Shown in pieces: positions 33,308-42,022 of a stretch of DNA of 50,074 nt. The position numbers were made by a program, and so were the translations under genes. The DNA is taken from the NCBI GenBank assembly GCA_964526565.1, contig CAZGMC010000020.1, forward strand, positions 1 to 50,074, written 5' to 3'. Position 1 is the stretch's first letter; each line of letters starts with the position of its first letter. The DNA is from CAZGMC01 sp964526565. GTDB lineage: Bacteria; Pseudomonadota; Alphaproteobacteria; DSM-16000; Inquilinaceae. The notes under the pieces were generated by a model. It did not search any database. It was not told where the DNA came from and saw only the letters and a list, made by a program, of their open reading frames with translations.

Positions 33308-34170
33308 GGACGCTGGCGCACATCTCGGACCTGCATTTCGGCAAGATCGACGCGGCCATCGTCGAGGCGCTGCTGGCGGAGCTGGTCGCGGCGCCGCCGG
33401 ACCTGATCATCGTCAGCGGCGACCTGACGCAGCGGGCCCGGCGCGAGCAGTTCCAGGCGGCGCGCGCCTTTCTCGACCGGCTGCCGTCGCCGTGCCTGGT
33501 CATTCCGGGCAACCACGACATCCCGTCATACAATCTGCTGGAGCGGTTCACGCAACCACTGCGGCGCTACAAGAAGTACATCGCGAAGGACATTGCCCCC
33601 GTCCATGTCGACGACGAGGTGGCGATCCTTGGCGTCAACACCTCGCGCCGGCTGCTGATCCGTGACTGGAACTGGGCGCACGGCAGCATCTCGCGCGAGC
33701 AGATCACCCTGGTCTCGGACATCTTCCACGGGATGCCGCAGCGGCTGTTCAAGATCCTGGTCACCCACCATCCGTTCCTGCCGCCGCCGGACGCGCCCAA
33801 CACGCCGGTGCTGCGCCGCGCCGTGCTGGCCCTGCAGGCCTGCGAGGCGGCCGGGGTGGACCTGCTGCTGGCCGGCCATCTGCACCTGGGCTATGTCAGC
33901 GACGTGACGACCCACCACGCCGCCATCCGCCGCTCGATCCTGGTGGCCCAGGCGGCGACGGCGACCTCGACACGGCTGCGCGCGGAGCCCAACGCCTACA
34001 ACCGCATTGTCGTGGACGGGCGCGACCGCGTCGTCATCCAGGCGCGGTCATGGGACGGACGCGCCTTCATCACCGGCCAGACCTCCGACTATGTCCGCGA
34101 CGGCCACCGCTGGCTGCCGCGGCCGGCGGCGCAGCCCGGTGCCTTGCCGGCCGCCGCGGCATCTGCCTAG
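33304..34170 (+). CDS. Calcineurin-like metallophosphoesterase
   Basis: Product of 288 aa with the full set of dimetal motifs: DLH (Asp9, His11), GDLT (Asp40), GNHD (Asn70, His71), THHPF and GHLH. This is the class III/CpdA-like branch that cleaves phosphodiesters or monoesters. The C-terminal 25 residues are proline- and alanine-rich. It begins in an ATGA overlap with the lipid kinase gene and ends 26 bases before hemB. The substrate cannot be told from sequence. Confidence 0.9.
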   Translation: MRTLAHISDLHFGKIDAAIVEALLAELVAAPPDLIIVSGDLTQRARREQFQAARAFLDRLPSPCLVIPGNHDIPSYNLLERFTQPLRRYKKYIAKDIAPVHVDDEVAILGVNTSRRLLIRDWNWAHGSISREQITLVSDIFHGMPQRLFKILVTHHPFLPPPDAPNTPVLRRAVLALQACEAAGVDLLLAGHLHLGYVSDVTTHHAAIRRSILVAQAATATSTRLRAEPNAYNRIVVDGRDRVVIQARSWDGRAFITGQTSDYVRDGHRWLPRPAAQPGALPAAAASA

Positions 34171-34196
34171 AGTGGCGGCGACGGAGCCTGCATCCC

Positions 34197-35201
34197 ATGG
34201 AACGCTATCCCTTTGCCGGCGGCTATCCGCGCACGCGCCTGCGCCGCAACCGCGCCGACGGCTGGACGCGGCGGCTGGTCGCCGAATGCCGGTTGGCCCC
34301 GGATGACCTGATCTGGCCCCTGTTCGTGATCGAGGGCGAGGGCCGGCGCGAGCCGGTGGCGTCGATGCCAGGGGTGGAGCGGCTGACCATCGACCTGCTG
34401 ACCGAGGCCGTGGCCGAGGCGCGCGGCCTGGGCATTCCCGCAGTGGCACTGTTCCCGTCGCTCGATCGGGCGGCCCGCAGCGACGACGCCGAGGAGGCGC
34501 ACAACCCGGACAATCTGCTGTGCCGCGCCGTGCGGGCGGTGAAGGCGGCACATCCGGACGTGGGCGTGATCACCGACGTCGCCCTCGATCCCTATACGGC
34601 CCATGGCCATGACGGGTTGATCCGCGACGGGCGCATCGTCAACGACGAGACGGTGGCGGTGCTGTGCCGGCAGGCGCTGGTCCAGGCGCGAGCCGGGGCC
34701 GACGTGGTGGCGCCGTCGGACATGATGGACGGGCGGGTCGGCCTGATCCGCTCGGCGCTCGACGAGGCAGGCTTCGAGATGGTGCGGATCCTGGCCTATT
34801 CGGCCAAGTATGCCTCGGCCTTCTACGGGCCGTTCCGCGACGCGGTGGGGTCGGGCGGGGTGCTGCGCGGCGACAAGAAGACCTACCAGATGGACCCGGC
34901 CAACAGCAACGAGGCGCTGCGCGAGATCGCCCTCGACCTGGCCGAGGGCGCCGACATGGTCATGGTCAAGCCGGGCCTGCCCTACCTGGACATCGTCCGC
35001 CGCGCCAAGGACGCGTTCGGCGTGCCGACCTTCGTCTATCAGGTCAGCGGCGAGTACGCCATGATGAAGGCCGCCGCCGGCCGCGGCTGGCTGGACAACG
35101 ACCGCATCCTGCTGGAGACCCTGCTCGCCTTCAAGCGCGCCGGCGCCGACGGGGTCCTGACCTACGGCGCGGTCGAGGCGGCGCGGCTGCTGCGGCGGTG
35201 A
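34197..35201 (+). CDS. hemB: Delta-aminolevulinic acid dehydratase (porphobilinogen synthase) HemB
   Basis: Product of 334 aa, full length. It condenses two 5-aminolevulinate molecules to porphobilinogen in haem and B12 synthesis. Both Schiff-base lysines are visible: Lys204 in YSAKYASAFYGPF and Lys258 in MVKPGLPYLD. The segment TDVALDPYTAHGHDG has no cysteines where zinc enzymes have a DCCxC cluster, so it is the magnesium/potassium type common in alphaproteobacteria. The start at 34197 (MERYPFAGGYPRTRLRR) follows GGAG. It is probably co-transcribed with the phosphoesterase 26 bases upstream. Confidence 0.95.
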   Translation: MERYPFAGGYPRTRLRRNRADGWTRRLVAECRLAPDDLIWPLFVIEGEGRREPVASMPGVERLTIDLLTEAVAEARGLGIPAVALFPSLDRAARSDDAEEAHNPDNLLCRAVRAVKAAHPDVGVITDVALDPYTAHGHDGLIRDGRIVNDETVAVLCRQALVQARAGADVVAPSDMMDGRVGLIRSALDEAGFEMVRILAYSAKYASAFYGPFRDAVGSGGVLRGDKKTYQMDPANSNEALREIALDLAEGADMVMVKPGLPYLDIVRRAKDAFGVPTFVYQVSGEYAMMKAAAGRGWLDNDRILLETLLAFKRAGADGVLTYGAVEAARLLRR

Positions 35202-35775
35202 TGCCCGCAGCGTGTCACAGACGTCGTCGTCGGACGGCGGCGAGCCCGAGGCAGCACCGCTGTGGCACCTTCTGCTGCTACCGGCGTTAGGCCTTCAGAA
35301 CCGGGCAGCCCGCTTTTTCAACACGGCATGCTGCATGGCAGCAATGCACCTTCGGGCAATGGAAATAAGGATTTAATCATCAATGTTATAGTAGCAAGGA
35401 AATCAAGAAGTCTGTCAAGGGAGGACGCCCCTCGTCCAGAGGATGCCGTCCCATGTTGGAGACCCGAAGCCCGTCGACCGCCCTGTGCGCTGCAACAAAC
35501 GCACCGTACGGTCCCTATGCCCTCGATGTCGGTCCTGAACGCATCGCGGCCTATCGACTGACGGCCTGCCGCCTGCGCTGGCAGACCTGGTGCCGCCTGG
35601 TCCGCAGCGCTGTCGCAGGAGCCGAGGCGCTGCTGGCTTACGCAATACTCCCTCACCCCCACGATCACGGCCGGCCGACCGCGCTCCGCCACTGAGCGAC
35701 GACGGACGGCATGCCACGAGCCGGGCGGCGGCCTTGCCATTGCCCGGTCAGCCCGACCCGGAGGAGGGAAACGTC
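35202..35775. other. Intergenic region with AT-rich patch; one doubtful small ORF
   Basis: About 570 bp. A short CGGG-CAG-CCCG hairpin with CTTTTT near 35299-35318 could end hemB transcription, but the stem has only four pairs. An AT-rich patch at about 35355-35415 stands out from the GC-rich surroundings. An 80-codon frame (35453-35695) has GAGG nine bases before its ATG, yet the translation resembles nothing I know and I give it about one chance in four. The stretch before 35776 supplies a strong GGAGGAGGGA for the GNAT gene. Confidence 0.4.
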
Positions 35776-36596
35776 ATGACTGTTGTCTACCGGAAACTTC
35801 TGCCGCAGGAATTCCCGCTCTACGGGGAGCATCTGCGGCGCCTGAACGCCATGGACCGCGGCTCGCGGTTCCACGCGGCCATCGGCGACGACGCCATCGG
35901 CCGGCACTGCGCCGGGCTGGCCCGAGCCCCCGTCTGGATCGTCGGCTGCTTCGTCGACGGCGTGCTGCGCGGTGCTGCGGAGCTGCACGCCGAGCCGCAG
36001 CACTGGCTCGACGGGGCGGAGCTGGCGGTCAGCGTCGAGCAGCCCTGGCAGGGACAGGGCATCGGGACCCAACTGGTTCGCCGCGCCCTGACGATCGCCA
36101 AGAACCGTGACCTGGCCCGCGTCGGCATGATCTGCCTGCGCAGCAATGTCCGCATGCGCCGCATCGCCCGCACGGTCCACGGTGCGCTGGAGACCGAAGC
36201 CGGCGATCTGGTCGCGGCGATGGAGGTCGGCGGCCCGACGCCCCAGTCGCTGTTCGAGGAGATGCTGGACGACGAGACGGCGCTGATCGCCCTGGGGCTG
36301 GCCTGGTGGGCCGATGCCATGACCGCGCTGGTGGGCCGGCCGGCGGCCCGGGCGGTCCCGGCGGCCCAGGCGGTCCGGGCGGCCCAGGCGGTCCGGGCGG
36401 CCCAGGCGGTCCGGNNNNNNNNNNNNNNNNNNNNNNNNNNNNNNNNNNNNNNNNNNNNNNNNNNNNNNNNNNNNNNNNNNNNNNNNNNNNNNNNNNNNNN
36501 NNNNNNNNNNNNNNGGCGGCCCAGGCGGTCCGGGCGGCCCAGGCGGTCCGGGCGGCCCAGGCGGTCCGGGCGGTCCAGGCGGTCCGGGCGGCGTGA
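35776..36596 (+). CDS. GNAT-fold acetyltransferase with AAQAVR repeat tail (interrupted by assembly gap)
   Basis: The first 195 codons encode a GNAT N-acetyltransferase: LLPQEFPLYGEHLRRLN, the acetyl-CoA loop QPWQGQGIGTQLVRRAL and a C-terminal strand-helix region. GNATs move acetyl from acetyl-CoA to amines; the substrate is unknown. From 36361 the reading frame becomes a perfect hexapeptide repeat (Ala-Ala-Gln-Ala-Val-Arg, one per 18 bp). A 100-N gap follows, then four more units and a stop at 36594-36596. Because the unit is 18 bp, any whole number of units in the gap keeps the frame, so I infer this stop. The strong upstream GGAGGAGGGA supports the start. Confidence 0.7.
36361..36587. repeat. 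18-bp VNTR containing assembly gap 36415-36514
   Basis: Unit GCGGCCCAGGCGGTCCGG: three exact copies before the gap (36361-36414), three exact copies after it (36516-36569), and a variant with one C-to-T change (36570-36587). The 100 N are a placeholder, so the true copy number is unknown. In the GNAT frame the unit reads AAQAVR; in another forward frame it reads Gly-Gly-Pro, and on the reverse strand Pro-Pro-Gly. Confidence 0.93.
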
Positions 36597-37181
36597 CCGT
36601 TGTGCGCGCTCCGCAGCGGACGGGCGGCTGGCCCGACCGCGCCGGTGGCGCGGCCTGCAATTTCAGGTGGTTGCGCCGCGTGGCGCATGTGTATGCGGGC
36701 GGCGACCGGGCTTGGCGGCAGGAGTCCTGCCCGGTTCGGGATAATGACGATCCGCAAACCGATAGTCACGGTTTACTCTTGTTTCGCATTCCACTAGGGT
36801 GCAGACATAAAATAATCCATGAGTCGATTATGGAAATCGACACTCCGATTTTTCGCGGGCCTGCCTTGAGCAAAAAGCAGACCTTTTGATTTGCGTCAAT
36901 CTCAAGGCGCGCGCCAATCCCGCATAGAAGCTGTGGTCCGGTTTCCGGCGACCCGGCGCACGCCCTGCGTCGGCCGACGGACCTGAACTGACAACGGGGC
37001 CCGCCCCCTGTCTGGCACATCGCCCGATGCTTTCAGCCGACCGGCCCCGACGGGGCGCAGGTGCCATTGGCCTTGGCGATGGCGCCCGCCTGTTGCCGGC
37101 GGCAAAAAGGGGCGTCCGGTGGGATCACCGGCAATGAAACGGGGGCCGTGCACCACCATACATGCGCGAGAGGAACCGCCG
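36597..37181. other. Long upstream region of the acetate cluster
   Basis: This 585-bp region contains an AT-rich patch (about 36740-36900) that ends in an FNR-type box, and then GC-rich sequence without a supported gene. It is probably the regulatory region of the DUF485-actP operon. Confidence 0.5.
36886..36899. promoter_or_regulatory. FNR/FixK-type binding site
   Basis: TTGATTTGCGTCAA fits the FNR/FixK consensus TTGAT-N4-ATCAA with one deviation. Such sites bind oxygen-responsive CRP/FNR-family regulators in alphaproteobacteria. The nearest downstream gene on the plus strand is the DUF485 gene 283 bases away; nothing starts leftward. The distance is long for direct activation. Confidence 0.6.
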
Positions 37182-37487
37182 ATGAAGCCCGATATCCTTG
37201 TCAAGATCGAGCAGAACCCGAAATACCAACAGCTTGTCAAATCCAGAACGCGGTTCGCCGTGATCCTGTCCCTGATCATGGTCGCGGTCTATTTCGCGTT
37301 CATTCTGCTGGTCGCGTTCGCACCGGGCGTGCTCGGGGCGCCGATCGGCGGTTCCGTGATCACCGTCGGCATCCCGGTGGGAATCTTTATCATCCTGTTC
37401 GCCTTCGCCCTGACCGGTGTGTACGTCGCCCGTGCCAACACCGAGTTCGACCGACTCACCCGCCAGATCGTTGAGGAGACGAAATAA
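37182..37487 (+). CDS. DUF485 membrane protein (YjcH-like)
   Basis: Product of 101 aa with two membrane helices (about 26-50 and 60-85), starting MKPDILVKIEQNPKYQQLVK. The DUF485 pattern SRTRFAVILSLIMVAVYFAF is clear. This small protein is almost always encoded just before the acetate permease and may assist it. AGAGGA lies before the ATG at 37182. Its stop overlaps the start of actP (TAATG). Confidence 0.92.
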   Translation: MKPDILVKIEQNPKYQQLVKSRTRFAVILSLIMVAVYFAFILLVAFAPGVLGAPIGGSVITVGIPVGIFIILFAFALTGVYVARANTEFDRLTRQIVEETK

Positions 37488-39208
37488 TGGGTCGCGGAAT
37501 CCAATGGGGCGCGGCCGCTGCGGCGGGCGCGCTGGGTGTCGGGCTGGCGGGCGCAGCGCTCGCGGCCGGTGCCGACCTCGGCGACACGGAGCGGCAGCCG
37601 ACGAACTGGGACGCCATCATCATGTTCATGGTGTTCGTCGGTGCGACGCTGGGGATCACGTACTGGGCGGCGAAGCGGACCAAGTCGGCCGCCGACTTCT
37701 ACTCCGCAGGCGGCGGCATCACGGGCTTCCAGAACGGCGTGGCGATTGCCGGCGACTACATGTCGGCGGCCTCGTTCCTCGGCATCTCGGGCCTGGTGTT
37801 CCTGTACGGTTATGACGGCCTGATCTTTTCGATGGGCTTCCTGGTCGGCTGGCCGGTGATCCTGTTCCTGATCGCCGAGCGCCTGCGCAACCTCGGCAAA
37901 TACACCTTTGCCGACGTCGCGTGCTACCGGCTCCAGCAGACGCCGACGCGCAGCCTGGCGGCGACCGGCGGCCTGGCCACCGTGATCTTCTACCTGATCG
38001 CGCAGATGGTCGGCTCGGGCAAGCTGATCCAGCTCCTGTTCGGCCTGCCATACTGGTTGGCGGTGGTGATCATCGGCGCGCTGATGATCCTTTATGTTAC
38101 CTTGGGCGGCATGCTGGCCACGACCTGGGTTCAGATCATCAAGGCGGTCCTGCTGCTGTCCGGTGCCACCTTCATGGCGCTGGCCGTGCTGTACCTGGTC
38201 GGCTTCAGTTTCGAGTCCCTGTTCCAGACCGCCATCGACGTTTCGGAAGGCGTTCGGGCCACCGACATCATGGCGCCGGGCGGGCTGATCCAGTCGCCGA
38301 TCGACGCGATATCCGTGGGCCTGGCCCTGATGTTCGGCACGGCGGGACTGCCGCACATCCTGATGCGGTTCTTCACGGTGAAGGACGCCGCGCAGGCCCG
38401 CAAGTCGGTGTTCTACGCGACCGGCTTCATCGGCTACTTCTACATCCTGACCTTCATCATCGGCTTCGGCGCCATCGTCCTGCTGTCGCCGAGCGGCCTG
38501 CAGGATCTCGGCCTGAACGCGGCCAACTTCCTGGTCAACGCCGACGAGAACCCGATGGGCCTGATCGGCGGCAACAACATGGCCGCCATTCACCTGTCCA
38601 ATGCGGTCGGCGGCAGCCTGTTCCTGGGCTTCATCTCGGCCGTGGCCTTCGCCACCATCCTGGCGGTGGTGTCGGGACTGACCCTGGCCGGTGCCTCGGC
38701 CATCAGCCACGACCTCTATGCGACCGTGCTGCGCAAGGGCCAGGCCACCGAGGCCGAGGAGATCCGGGTGTCGCGGATCGCGACCATCATCCTGGGCATC
38801 ATCGCGATCCTGCTGGGCATCGCGTTCGAGAACCAGAACGTCGCCTTCATGGTCATGCTGGCCTTCACCATCGCCGCGAGCTGCAACTTCCCGGTGCTGC
38901 TGGTGTCGATGTACTGGTCGAAGATGACCACCCGCGGTGCGGTGCTGGGCGGGTATCTGGGCCTGGCCGTGGCGGTGGTGCTGATGATCCTCAGCGGTTC
39001 GATCTGGACCGACGTCTTGGGCCTCGAGAACCCGCCGTTCCCGTACAAGTCGCCGGCGCTGTTCTCGATGATCGCGGCGTTCGGCGGGATCTGGCTGTTC
39101 TCACTGTTGGACGGCAGCGAGGCCGCCCGCCGCGAGCACAAGCTGTTCGAGGAACAGTACGTCCGCTCGCAGACCGGGATCGGCGCACACCAGGCTTCGG
39201 TCCACTGA
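37487..39208 (+). CDS. actP: Cation/acetate symporter ActP
   Basis: Product of 573 aa in the sodium:solute symporter family, with about 13 membrane helices and an N-terminal signal-like segment (residues 5-27). Conserved text includes DFYSAGGGITGFQNGVAIAG, MSAASFLGISG, YVTLGGMLATTWVQIIKAVL and TAGLPHILMRFFTVKDA. ActP imports acetate, glycolate and other short acids with a cation. It overlaps the DUF485 start, is followed by a hairpin and then the DUF294 signalling protein and a DnaQ-like exonuclease, a cluster linked to acetate use in several proteobacteria. Confidence 0.93.
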   Translation: MGRGIQWGAAAAAGALGVGLAGAALAAGADLGDTERQPTNWDAIIMFMVFVGATLGITYWAAKRTKSAADFYSAGGGITGFQNGVAIAGDYMSAASFLGISGLVFLYGYDGLIFSMGFLVGWPVILFLIAERLRNLGKYTFADVACYRLQQTPTRSLAATGGLATVIFYLIAQMVGSGKLIQLLFGLPYWLAVVIIGALMILYVTLGGMLATTWVQIIKAVLLLSGATFMALAVLYLVGFSFESLFQTAIDVSEGVRATDIMAPGGLIQSPIDAISVGLALMFGTAGLPHILMRFFTVKDAAQARKSVFYATGFIGYFYILTFIIGFGAIVLLSPSGLQDLGLNAANFLVNADENPMGLIGGNNMAAIHLSNAVGGSLFLGFISAVAFATILAVVSGLTLAGASAISHDLYATVLRKGQATEAEEIRVSRIATIILGIIAILLGIAFENQNVAFMVMLAFTIAASCNFPVLLVSMYWSKMTTRGAVLGGYLGLAVAVVLMILSGSIWTDVLGLENPPFPYKSPALFSMIAAFGGIWLFSLLDGSEAARREHKLFEEQYVRSQTGIGAHQASVH

Positions 39209-39252
39209 GCCCGATCGGCACCGTGGCCTGAACCACCCGCAGACGGGCGCCC

Positions 39253-39273
39253 CGGAAGGCCGACGGCCTTCCG
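39253..39273. promoter_or_regulatory. Intercistronic hairpin after actP
   Basis: CGGAAGGCC and GGCCTTCCG form a perfect 9-bp stem with a GAC loop, 45 bases after the actP stop and 37 bases before the DUF294 start. There is no T-run. It could protect the actP transcript end or lower expression of the following genes. Confidence 0.6.
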
Positions 39274-39309
39274 AGGCGTTCCGTGCGTTCCAGATGGATG
39301 CAACCGAAC

Positions 39310-41124
39310 ATGCCCAAGGCGTTCGATTTCTCCAGCCCGCCGTTCGACCGCCTGACACCGGCCGAGCGCGAACGCATGCGTGCCGCCCTCGACATCGCCT
39401 ATGTGCCGGCGGGTGACACGGTGATCCGGGCCGGTGAGAACCCGACCTCGCTCCACATCGTCATCAAGGGCTTCGTCGAGGAATACGAAGGCGACGAGCT
39501 GGTCGCCATCCGTGGCCCCGGCGAAAGCTTCGACAACCAGGCACTGCTCGACGGCGCCGGCGAACACCGGTTCGTGGTCCGTGAGGACCTGATCGAATAC
39601 CTGCTGCCGCGCCACCTGGTGCTGGAGATGATCCGCGCCAACACGGCCTTTGCCGCGTTCTTCTACCAGGACATTTCGCACAAGCTGGATGCCCTGGCGA
39701 CGCTCAAGGGCAACCGCGAGCTGAACTCGCTGATGATGGCGCGGGTCAATCAGGCCTTCATTCACCCGGCCGGCTTCATTGACGCTTCAGCGTCGATCCA
39801 TGATGCCGCCCAGAAGATGGAGGACACGCACACCAACTCGGTCCTCGTCCGCAACGGCGAGCGCGTCGGCATCGTCACCGGCATGAATACGGCCAAGGCC
39901 GTGATCCTGAACCGCCGGTCACCGGATTCGCCGGTCGGCGAGGTGGCCCGCTACGACCTGATCACGGTCAAGCCGGAGGATTTCCTGTACACGGCCCTGA
40001 TCGAGATGACCAGGCACTCGGTCCGCCGCGTCGTCGTCAAGGACGGCGAGTCCTATGTCGGCGTGCTCGACGAGATCGACCTGCTCAGCTTCCTGTCCAG
40101 TCATTCGCACATCGTCGCCGTTCAGGTCGACCGCGCCACGACGAAGGAGGAACTGCAGGAGGCCAGCCAGAACATCATCCGCACCGTGCGCATCATGCAC
40201 AACAATGGCGTCAAGGTGCGGTTCATCTCGCAGCTCGTGTCCGAGCTGACCCGTCAGATCCTGGCCAAGCTGTTCGAACTCGTCGCCACGCCGGACATCA
40301 AGACGCACACCTGCCTGATGGTCATGGGCAGCGAGGGCCGCGGCGAGCAGATCATGAAGACCGACCAGGACAACGCGCTGATGGTGCGCGACGGTACCGA
40401 TCTGCCGAACCTGACGACCTTCCGGCAGGAGTTCACCAACACGCTGCTGGACTTCGGCTATCCGCTCTGTCCCGGCGGCATCATGGTCAGCAATGACCAG
40501 TGGTGCAAGCAGCAGTCGGAATACAAGGACGAACTGCGTCGCTGGATCTACATCCCGGACGACTACGCGCCGATCAATCTGGCCATCTTCCAGGATGCGG
40601 TGTCCGTGGCCGGCGACGCGACGCTGCTGGCCGACGCCAAGGAATACATGCTCGACCTGATCGAGACCAACGACGCCTATCTGGCCAGTTTCGCCCGCGC
40701 CATCGACACCTTCGCCACGCCCCTGGGACTGTTCTTCAACCTGATCGTCGACCGCTCGAGCAGGACCAAGGGGCTCGACATCAAGAAGGGCGGCCTGTTC
40801 CCGATCGTCCATGGCGTGCGCAGTCTGGCGCTGAAGTACCGGATCGACGAGACCGGCACGGTCGACCGCATCCGCCGGCTCGACGAGCTCGCCGTCCTGG
40901 AGCGGCACTTTGCCAACGAGTTGATCGAATCGTTCGCCTTCCTGCTGGAGCTCAGGCTGCGCCAGCAACTGTCCCGCGCCCCCGGCAGCCAGACCGGCAG
41001 TTCGAATCTCGTCAACCTGGACGCCATGTCGTCGCTGGAGCGCGACCTGCTCAAGGACTCGCTGTTCGTCGTCAAGAAGTTCAAGGAGATCGTTCGCCAC
41101 AATTTCAAGCTGACGGTGTTCTAG
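39310..41124 (+). CDS. cNMP-binding/CBS/DUF294 nucleotidyltransferase-like signalling protein
   Basis: Product of 604 aa. Order of domains: cyclic-nucleotide-binding-like (about 10-125, with GDTVIRAGENPTSLHIVIKG), a CBS pair (about 150-270, with HTNSVLVRNGERVGIVTGM and SYVGVLDEIDLL), DUF294 nucleotidyltransferase (about 290-430, with GSEGRGEQIMKTDQDNALMV), and DUF294_C (about 460-600, ending FKEIVRHNFKLTVF). The nucleotidyltransferase site is GS-x-D-x-D-like and appears intact (GSEGRGE, DQDNA). It likely senses energy or a nucleotide and adjusts acetate metabolism. I chose the ATG at 39310, because the two earlier in-frame ATGs have no better site. Confidence 0.9.
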   Translation: MPKAFDFSSPPFDRLTPAERERMRAALDIAYVPAGDTVIRAGENPTSLHIVIKGFVEEYEGDELVAIRGPGESFDNQALLDGAGEHRFVVREDLIEYLLPRHLVLEMIRANTAFAAFFYQDISHKLDALATLKGNRELNSLMMARVNQAFIHPAGFIDASASIHDAAQKMEDTHTNSVLVRNGERVGIVTGMNTAKAVILNRRSPDSPVGEVARYDLITVKPEDFLYTALIEMTRHSVRRVVVKDGESYVGVLDEIDLLSFLSSHSHIVAVQVDRATTKEELQEASQNIIRTVRIMHNNGVKVRFISQLVSELTRQILAKLFELVATPDIKTHTCLMVMGSEGRGEQIMKTDQDNALMVRDGTDLPNLTTFRQEFTNTLLDFGYPLCPGGIMVSNDQWCKQQSEYKDELRRWIYIPDDYAPINLAIFQDAVSVAGDATLLADAKEYMLDLIETNDAYLASFARAIDTFATPLGLFFNLIVDRSSRTKGLDIKKGGLFPIVHGVRSLALKYRIDETGTVDRIRRLDELAVLERHFANELIESFAFLLELRLRQQLSRAPGSQTGSSNLVNLDAMSSLERDLLKDSLFVVKKFKEIVRHNFKLTVF

Positions 41125-41127
41125 CCC

Positions 41128-41847
41128 ATGTTTCACGCGATCCACCGCACCGTGACCCGATGGCTGCTGCAGGAACCGGAATTCGCCTTCCTCTGGGAGC
41201 CGGACACGAGCGGCGAGGTTGTCAGCATCGATTGCGAGACCACCGGGCTGAACATGGACGTGGACGAGATCATCTCGATCTGCGCCATAAAGATCCGCGG
41301 CTCGAGAATCCTGACCAGCGAGCGCCTGGAATTACTGGTCCGGCCGTGGGTGGAGATCGACCGCGAGAGCATCATGGTCCACAGGCTGCGACCGATCGAC
41401 GTGGCGGAAGGCCTGGTGGCGCCGGACGCGGTCGCCAGGTTCCTGCGCTTCGTCGGCAGCCGGCCGCTGGTCGGCTATTACATCGCGTTCGACGTGGCGA
41501 TGATCAACAAGTACATGAAGATCATGATGGGCACCACGCTGCCGAACCGCCAGATCGAGGTCTCGGGCCTGTACTACAAATGGAAGTATCGGGGCCGGTC
41601 GGGACGCACCATCGACCTCCGCTTCAACACGATCATGGAGGAGCTGGACCTGCCCGTGCGGGATGCGCATGACGCCTTCAATGACGCACTCATGACCGCC
41701 ATGATGTACGTGAAGCTGCAGAGCCTGACCGGTCGGTTGAAACGCGAGCGCCTGCCCATCATCCGGCGGCGCAGCCGGGAAACACCGGCGCTCCAGCCGG
41801 ACACGACCGCACCGATCGGAGCGTTCGGCGCCGAGGCGAACAGGTAG
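41128..41847 (+). CDS. DnaQ-like DEDDh 3'-5' exonuclease
   Basis: Product of 239 aa with the DEDDh set: Asp35 and Glu37 (SIDCETTGL), Asp122 (GYYIAFDVAMINKY), His181 and Asp186 (DAHDAFNDAL). The family includes the epsilon proofreading subunit; homologues next to DUF294 genes are a recognised pair. It starts four bases after the DUF294 stop, so it is in the same operon. The C-terminal 45 residues are charged and not conserved in the family. Whether it acts on DNA, RNA or nucleotides cannot be told. Confidence 0.9.
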   Translation: MFHAIHRTVTRWLLQEPEFAFLWEPDTSGEVVSIDCETTGLNMDVDEIISICAIKIRGSRILTSERLELLVRPWVEIDRESIMVHRLRPIDVAEGLVAPDAVARFLRFVGSRPLVGYYIAFDVAMINKYMKIMMGTTLPNRQIEVSGLYYKWKYRGRSGRTIDLRFNTIMEELDLPVRDAHDAFNDALMTAMMYVKLQSLTGRLKRERLPIIRRRSRETPALQPDTTAPIGAFGAEANR

Positions 41848-41850
41848 TCC

Positions 41851-41997
41851 ATGGCGGGCGATGGCGGCAACGTCATCGACCCGCACGACCTGGGCAGGCT
41901 GCGGCGCGCCCTGCTCGCCGAATCCCTGGCCATCGTCAACCGTTTCAAGGAGCTGGTGCGCCACCACTTCAAGCTGACGTACATGATGGGCGGCTGA
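41851..41997 (+). CDS. 48-aa protein resembling the DUF294 C-terminal tail
   Basis: An ORF of 48 codons begins three bases after the exonuclease stop. Its second half, AIVNRFKELVRHHFKLTYMM, aligns with the last residues of the DUF294 protein encoded upstream (VVKKFKEIVRHNFKLTVF); 11 of the 16 aligned residues from V to T are identical and most others are conservative. The N-terminal half (GGNVIDPHDLGRLRRALLAE) also matches in placement the helix before that tail (MSSLERDLLKDSL). I infer either a duplicated tail or a small interaction peptide. It has no strong ribosome binding site of its own and is likely to be translated by coupling. Confidence 0.6.
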   Translation: MAGDGGNVIDPHDLGRLRRALLAESLAIVNRFKELVRHHFKLTYMMGG

Positions 41998-42022
41998 CCT
42001 GCCACTTCAGGCGGTGGCAACG

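Noticed and set aside
35299..35318. Intrinsic terminator after hemB
   Set aside because: The stem has only four base pairs, so I mention it in the intergenic entry but do not call it.
36361..36587. CRISPR-like array
   Set aside because: The 18-bp units are directly joined with no spacers and are in frame with a gene.
36306..36596. Collagen-like Gly-Gly-Pro protein in the VNTR
   Set aside because: It is the alternative frame of the GNAT repeat; its start lies inside the GNAT gene and has no ribosome binding site. The GNAT frame continues the repeat and reaches a stop.
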